The position numbers and the translations under genes are program-made. The notes beneath the pieces are model-generated. The model was not told the DNA's origin. It worked only from the letters and a program-made list of their open reading frames with translations, and searched no databases. A stretch of DNA of 7,414 nt. It comes from Alcaligenaceae bacterium (lineage in GTDB: Bacteria > Pseudomonadota > Gammaproteobacteria > Burkholderiales > Burkholderiaceae_B). How positions within the stretch are numbered: position 1 is the first letter of the stretch; each line of letters begins with the position of its first letter. Of the stretch, positions 7,152-7,414 are shown piece by piece. The DNA is taken from NCBI GenBank assembly GCA_012512545.1, contig JAAZDZ010000513.1:1-7414 (forward strand). The letters run 5' to 3'.

Positions 7152-7414
7152 ATGGCATGGCAGGCACTTTTTGGAGAAAAGGCGACGACCAAGCTGGCGG
7201 GTTTCTTCGATACGCAGGAAGAGCTCGAAAGGGTGTCGTCGGAACTGAGACGGGTCAGCGATTTACAGAATACCCAGCTATGGGTCGTGCGCCCCCATGC
7301 GGCCGATTTTGACCGCCGCCTCGAACCCGAAACCCAGGGGGTCGCACGCACGGCGGTTCGCGCCCATCTGATCTTGGGAGCTGTGGGCTTGCTGGCGGGG
7401 CTGGTGTTGTGGGC
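7152..7414 (+). CDS. Unidentified membrane-anchored protein, N-terminal part
   Basis: An open frame that runs off the window end after 87 codons. The start is supported by AGGAG at 7141-7145, 6 bases before the ATG. The first 70 or so residues are charged and helix-prone (GFFDTQEELERVSSELRRVSDL), then RPHAADFDRRLEPETQGVART and, from about residue 73, a glycine-containing hydrophobic segment LILGAVGLLAGLVLW that looks like a transmembrane helix. I cannot name the family. An inner-membrane protein with a cytoplasmic N-terminal part is the likeliest reading. It is divergent from azoR across a 230-base regulatory gap, so the two may share control. Confidence 0.72.
   Translation, partial: MAWQALFGEKATTKLAGFFDTQEELERVSSELRRVSDLQNTQLWVVRPHAADFDRRLEPETQGVARTAVRAHLILGAVGLLAGLVLW

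Overview
The window looks like ordinary chromosome of a GC-rich betaproteobacterium. The codon use, the protein sequences (CIO-type bd oxidase, class II NrdJ with a long C-terminal region, stand-alone RibA, AzoR) and the gene style fit Burkholderiales, most likely the family Alcaligenaceae (Bordetella, Achromobacter, Pusillimonas relatives). That placement is from memory of protein style, not from a search. I see no mobile element, CRISPR array, rRNA, tRNA or prophage sign.

Layout. 1-1478 (+): the end of a cytochrome bd quinol oxidase operon: the 3' part of cydA/cioA, the complete cydB/cioB overlapping it by 11 bases, and a 45-residue single-pass membrane protein of the DUF2474 type that follows 12 bases later. 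1479-1650: a short gap with a strong hairpin and a TATAAT box. 1651-4509 (+): a full-length adenosylcobalamin-dependent class II ribonucleotide reductase (nrdJ, 952 aa). 4544-5032 (-): a small exported protein of unknown function, convergent with nrdJ. 5033-5429: a 397-base gap without a convincing gene. 5430-6110 (+): ribA, GTP cyclohydrolase II. 6111-6297: a hairpin-rich gap that includes a 20-bp-stem bidirectional terminator. 6298-6921 (-): azoR, FMN-dependent NADH-azoreductase. 6922-7151: an AT-rich divergent regulatory region with several dyads. 7152 to the window end (+): the start of an unidentified membrane protein.

How the genes relate. The bd oxidase and its small partner form one translationally coupled operon that reduces oxygen to water with quinol. 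NrdJ makes deoxynucleotides without needing oxygen, so the two neighbours would both serve a cell that meets low oxygen; this is inference, and nrdJ looks separately transcribed. RibA makes the first committed intermediate of riboflavin, and AzoR uses FMN derived from riboflavin, but they are convergent and share only a terminator region, so this may be coincidence. No strongly novel system is evident. The points most worth a second look are the small DUF2474 protein, an internal duplication in the NrdJ C-terminal region, and the cluster of dyads upstream of azoR.
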